64,000 nucleotides of DNA from the NCBI GenBank assembly GCA_902522385.1, contig CABYVK010000001.1:1-64000 (forward strand). The letters run 5' to 3'. Position numbers and translations under genes: made by a program. Numbering within the stretch: the stretch's first letter is position 1; every line of letters starts with the position of its first letter. Source of the stretch: an uncultured Pelagibacteraceae bacterium. Lineage in GTDB: Bacteria; Pseudomonadota; Alphaproteobacteria; Pelagibacterales; Pelagibacteraceae. The notes below the pieces were generated by a model. The model saw only the letters and a program-made list of their open reading frames with translations. It searched no databases and was not told the DNA's origin. Of this stretch, positions 60,348 to 64,000 are shown one piece after another.

Positions 60348-61460
60348 TTATCTAAATAAACCTAGGTCTTTTAGATCATTAAAAGTGGTGAAAAACATTA
60401 ATGATAACAACAAAAACAATCCGATTCGAAAAAAACCTTCTTGAGTTTTTTGAGATAAAGGGCGTCCTAAAACTTTCTCAAATGCATAGAACATTAAATG
60501 TCCTCCATCTAACATTGGTATTGGAAATAAATTAATAAGTCCTAAGCTTATTGAAATATAAGCCATCATACTAATGAAAGCTAACACCCCAAAGGTTGCT
60601 ACTTGTCCAGAAATCTTAGCAATTCTAATTGGGCCTCCCAATTGAGAAGTATCTGCTTTGCCTAAAATCATTCCTCCAATGTATTTTAGAGAGGAAACGC
60701 TTACAAAATAAACTTCATTTGCTGCGTGATATAGTGCTTTTGCAGGTCCTAATTTTACATGATTAATTTTATCATTATAAGCTGATAATTTTATGCCAAC
60801 CATTCTTTTGTTTATTTTGTTCCCTAATCCATCGTCACCCTCAACAACATTGGGTTTTACTTTTAATATTAATTCATCATATGAACGCTTAACTTTAAAA
60901 TCTATAAAATCACCAGTAGACAAGGTAATAAATTTAGAAACTTCCATAATACTTTTAACTTCATTTCCATCAATTTCTAAAATTATATCTTGATCTTTAA
61001 GTCCTCCGATCATTGCAGGACTGTCTTTTTGAACTTCGCTTATTACAGCAGGAGTAAAATCTTTACCAACAAACGTATACAAACAAAAAAATATAACTAA
61101 AGCTAATAAAAAATTAGCTAAAGGGCCACCAAACACAATTAATGCTCTTTGATATAAAGGTTTTAAAGTAAATAATTTTTCTCTTTCCTCTTCATTATAT
61201 TTTTCTAGTATTTCTTGATGATCGGCCTGAGAATAAACATTTCTATCTCCAAAAAATTTTACATATCCTCCTAGAGGAATTGCGCATATTTTCCATCTTG
61301 TGCCTGATTCATCATTCCAACCAAATAACTCTTTACCAAAACCAATTGAAAAATCTGTAACACCTACACCATATTTTCGCGCAAAATAGTAGTGTCCATA
61401 TTCATGTATAAAAACGACCACCAGAATAAGTATTAAAAACGGAATAATATAAGTAAGCAT
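60348..61460 (-). CDS. rseP: RIP metalloprotease RseP (site-2 protease, M50)
   Basis: 370 aa; 'VFIHEYGHYYFARKYGV', 'GGPLANFLLA', PDZ domain, 'LINLFPIPMLDGGHLMF'. Confidence 0.95.
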   Translation of the reverse strand: MLTYIIPFLILILVVVFIHEYGHYYFARKYGVGVTDFSIGFGKELFGWNDESGTRWKICAIPLGGYVKFFGDRNVYSQADHQEILEKYNEEEREKLFTLKPLYQRALIVFGGPLANFLLALVIFFCLYTFVGKDFTPAVISEVQKDSPAMIGGLKDQDIILEIDGNEVKSIMEVSKFITLSTGDFIDFKVKRSYDELILKVKPNVVEGDDGLGNKINKRMVGIKLSAYNDKINHVKLGPAKALYHAANEVYFVSVSSLKYIGGMILGKADTSQLGGPIRIAKISGQVATFGVLAFISMMAYISISLGLINLFPIPMLDGGHLMFYAFEKVLGRPLSQKTQEGFFRIGLFLLLSLMFFTTFNDLKDLGLFR

Positions 61461-61571
61461 AATTTAAATATATTATTATTTAAAATTAACTCAATAAGCT
61501 AAAATGCCTTATTATTACTAGAATTTATATTTTAGTTTAAATTTTGACTATTAATATTGTATAATATTTAC

Positions 61572-62057
61572 ATGCCTTCATTTGATGTGATTAGTAAAAT
61601 AAATAATCAAGAATTTGACAATGCTTTAGCAAATTGTTTAAGAGAAATCAGTAATCGTTATGATTTTAAAGGACTTCATATTTCAATTGAACGAAAAGAT
61701 AAAACGGTGACTACAAATGCACCTGATGAACTAAAATTAAAGCAAGTAAATGAATTATTACAAACCCATTTAGTTAGAAGAAAAGTAGATCCAAGGGTTT
61801 TAGAAGTTAAAAGTTCTGAAGGAGCGTCAGGAGGATCTATTAGACAAGTCAGTGAATTAAAAGAGGGTATTAGCCAAGAAAACGCAAAAAAAGTTATTGC
61901 TGACATTAAAAAACTTAAACTTAAAATTCAGATTAAAATTCAAGGGGATGAATTAAGAGTAGATAGTAAAAAGAAAGATGATCTTCAAGAAGCTATCACT
62001 GCAATCAAAGGAATTGATATAGGTCTTCCCATTGATTTTGTTAATTTTAGAGACTAA
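61572..62057 (+). CDS. yajQ: YajQ family cyclic-di-GMP-binding/nucleotide-binding protein; start reassigned
   Basis: 'MPSFDVISKINNQEFDNALANCLREISNRYDFKG' canonical YajQ start, 15 nt inside the ORF-track start. Confidence 0.93.
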   Translation: MPSFDVISKINNQEFDNALANCLREISNRYDFKGLHISIERKDKTVTTNAPDELKLKQVNELLQTHLVRRKVDPRVLEVKSSEGASGGSIRQVSELKEGISQENAKKVIADIKKLKLKIQIKIQGDELRVDSKKKDDLQEAITAIKGIDIGLPIDFVNFRD

Positions 62058-62678
62058 TTAAATTTTTTGAATTAAAGAAGCACTGTTATTTGTTGGTTTA
62101 TTTACGTCTTTTGACACTTCATGAAAAGTTAAATTTGGAATTTTACGTTCTTTTAGAAACACTGAACCTTGTAATTCTAAATTTAAATAACGATTAATAT
62201 CAGTTTGATTTAAAATAACTGGTTGTCTGTGGTGAATTTCATTTATATTTTCTTTTGCTTCCTCTGTAATTAAACAAAACTGATCGTTTTCAAAAATACC
62301 TGCAAAAAAAATAGGATTTGTGTCTTCACGAGTAAAATAATGGGGAGTTTTTTCTTTCTCTTCCCTTTTCCATTCATAAAAACCATCTGCTACAGCAACA
62401 CAACGGTTGTTTTGTATTAGTTTTTTAAATGAGACCTTTTCATCAATAGTCTCTAACCTTGCATTAATCAGAGCTTTAAAATTTTTATCTTTAGCCCATC
62501 TTGGAACTAAACCCCATTGAAGATTTTCTAAAGTATTTCCATTTTTATATTTTTTTATTACAGGAAGTTTTTGATAAGGATGAGCATTATAATTTTCTTT
62601 ATCTTCAACTTGAATTGCAGATTTTACTAATTTACTAGTTTTGGTGACAGGAATCTTTACTACGTATCTGCCACACAT
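62058..62678 (-). CDS. SOS response-associated peptidase (YedK/HMCES family)
   Basis: 206 aa starting MCGRY; 'LVPRWAKDKNFKALINARLETIDEKVSFKKLIQNNRCVAVADGFYEWKR', 'IHHRQPVIL'. Confidence 0.93.
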   Translation of the reverse strand: MCGRYVVKIPVTKTSKLVKSAIQVEDKENYNAHPYQKLPVIKKYKNGNTLENLQWGLVPRWAKDKNFKALINARLETIDEKVSFKKLIQNNRCVAVADGFYEWKREEKEKTPHYFTREDTNPIFFAGIFENDQFCLITEEAKENINEIHHRQPVILNQTDINRYLNLELQGSVFLKERKIPNLTFHEVSKDVNKPTNNSASLIQKI

Positions 62679-63226
62679 TATATAGTTTGCTCTTTAATTA
62701 ACTCTTCAATTTGTTTAATCATTATTTTTGGTGATTTCATAGCAGGATAGATTTCTTGGGCTTGTTCGTAGCTTCTAATTGCCTTTTCATAATTTTTAAG
62801 TTGAATATTAACCAAACCCTGTCCTGCTAGTGCTCCGAAGTGTCTTTTTTCTAATGTTAAAACTTTATCAATATCGTTTTGTGACTCTTGAAATTCTCCT
62901 ATCAAATAAAAAACTGTTGCTCTTTTATTCCACGCTTCAGCCCAATTTTTATCAAGATTGATTACCTCTGTAAAAATATCTATTGCTTTTGAATAATTTT
63001 GATCCCTAACAAGCTGAGAGCCCTCTTCTAATCTTACGGTAAGTTTATCATTTGTTGGATGAGTACTCCATAATTTCCAAATTTTTTGCTCAGTTTCAAA
63101 CACTGAATTTGAATTAATATTTTTAAGTTCTTGGAATAACTTCTCAAGCTCAATATTTCTTTCTGATGCAATGCTAGAATTAAATTGACAAAAAAAGAAA
63201 ATTATAAAAATGACTATATTTTTCAT
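62678..63226 (-). CDS. Secreted tetratricopeptide repeat protein
   Basis: 182 aa; signal peptide, TPR-like 'NYSKAIDIFTEVINLDKNWAEAWNKRATVFYLIGEFQESQNDIDKVLTLE'. Confidence 0.85.
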   Translation of the reverse strand: MKNIVIFIIFFFCQFNSSIASERNIELEKLFQELKNINSNSVFETEQKIWKLWSTHPTNDKLTVRLEEGSQLVRDQNYSKAIDIFTEVINLDKNWAEAWNKRATVFYLIGEFQESQNDIDKVLTLEKRHFGALAGQGLVNIQLKNYEKAIRSYEQAQEIYPAMKSPKIMIKQIEELIKEQTI

Positions 63227-63324
63227 TAATTAAATTAATATTTTAATATATTATCAATTAGGAATGAATATGTTTTAAAAAAAATTCATAAAAAAAAAAT
63301 TTAAATTTATTTTTGTCAGATAAA

Positions 63325-63353
63325 AAAAAGGACCTCTTATAGAGGTCCTTTTT
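63325..63353 (-). terminator. Intrinsic terminator of the outer-membrane beta-barrel gene
   Basis: AAAAAGGACCTCT/AGAGGTCCTTTTT stem, 3-nt loop; T run continues on the minus strand (T8). Confidence 0.85.
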
Positions 63354-63377
63354 AAAATTTGTAACTTAAACTATTTA

Positions 63378-64000
63378 CTAAAAGCTTTTTACTAAACCAA
63401 TAGAGTACGTATCCATATATGATTCAGCAGTAAGTTTTTTGTTGTTAGAGTTAGTATATGTAATCTGATCAAAGTCATGTCTTGTTGCTTCAATTCTGAT
63501 TGAGTCTACAAAGTTACCCATTTCGATTTGTACACCAACACCATACATAGGTCCTTCTAGGTCTCTAGTTTGAGCTGCATCAGTACTAGCTGTGTCAGTA
63601 GTTGCTGAAGATGTTGCTTGACGTGAAATATTAGATATCTCTAAATCAGCTGTAGCATATCCAGCTTTAACATAAAAACTAGCATCACCTGCCGATATCA
63701 ACTTTGGTTGAACGTACGCTGTAACTAAATTTCCAATGCTTATAGTTGCGTTAAAACCTGTTGAACCACCAAGTACATCAACTTCTGCAGTAAACGGAAT
63801 TGCTTCCAATCCAAGAGCTAGGTCCACAAAACCTAATTCAAATGATTTTTCAGCAAACAATGATGCAACTTCAAAATTCGCAGATCTCTCTGGTTGATCT
63901 ACAAGAGCTCCGGAGTTTTGAGTTTCAGAACCGTCAGCTGTCATATCTGCATATGAAAGTTTAAGACCGACACTTACATCAGCTTGTGCATTAAATCCTA
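63378..64000 (-). CDS. Outer membrane beta-barrel/porin-like protein, C-terminal part (5' end beyond window)
   Basis: C-terminal '...DTYSIGLVKSF' with terminal Phe; frame stays open past the ORF-track start at 63944 to the window end (GFNAQADVSVGLKLSYADMTADG). Confidence 0.75.
   Translation of the reverse strand, partial: GFNAQADVSVGLKLSYADMTADGSETQNSGALVDQPERSANFEVASLFAEKSFELGFVDLALGLEAIPFTAEVDVLGGSTGFNATISIGNLVTAYVQPKLISAGDASFYVKAGYATADLEISNISRQATSSATTDTASTDAAQTRDLEGPMYGVGVQIEMGNFVDSIRIEATRHDFDQITYTNSNNKKLTAESYMDTYSIGLVKSF

Noticed and set aside
1-64000. Search by eye for CRISPR arrays, transposases, integrases, prophage genes, rRNA
   Set aside because: None seen; no direct-repeat arrays or mobile-element proteins among the ORFs

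Overview
The window is a very AT-rich, densely packed, streamlined alphaproteobacterial chromosome segment. Protein content and gene order look like SAR11 / Candidatus Pelagibacter (inferred from sequence character, no search run). It holds a complete nuoA-N complex I operon (minus strand) followed by birA-coaX-rnj-DUF1467-proS-lolC-lolD; a tig-clpP-clpX-lon block; three tRNAs (Asp-GTC, Val-TAC, Leu-TAG); a pabB-pabA-pabC block; mnmA, recX, amt, HU, rseP and assorted housekeeping genes. No rRNA, CRISPR, phage or transposon was seen. The most interesting region (about 29.5-48 kb) reads as an organosulfonate dissimilation island: TRAP transporter, GMC and SDR dehydrogenases, Xsc, SuyAB, two candidate sulfite/sulfate exporters (YeiH and TauE/TSUP) and AprA/AprB/AprM, plus two uncharacterised small ORFs downstream of aprA. 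The second main find is a strong hairpin that sequesters the Shine-Dalgarno and start codon of the ammonium transporter gene, with a further long-stem structure in that gene's 3' UTR. Several tiny ORFs missing from the supplied ORF track are also reported.
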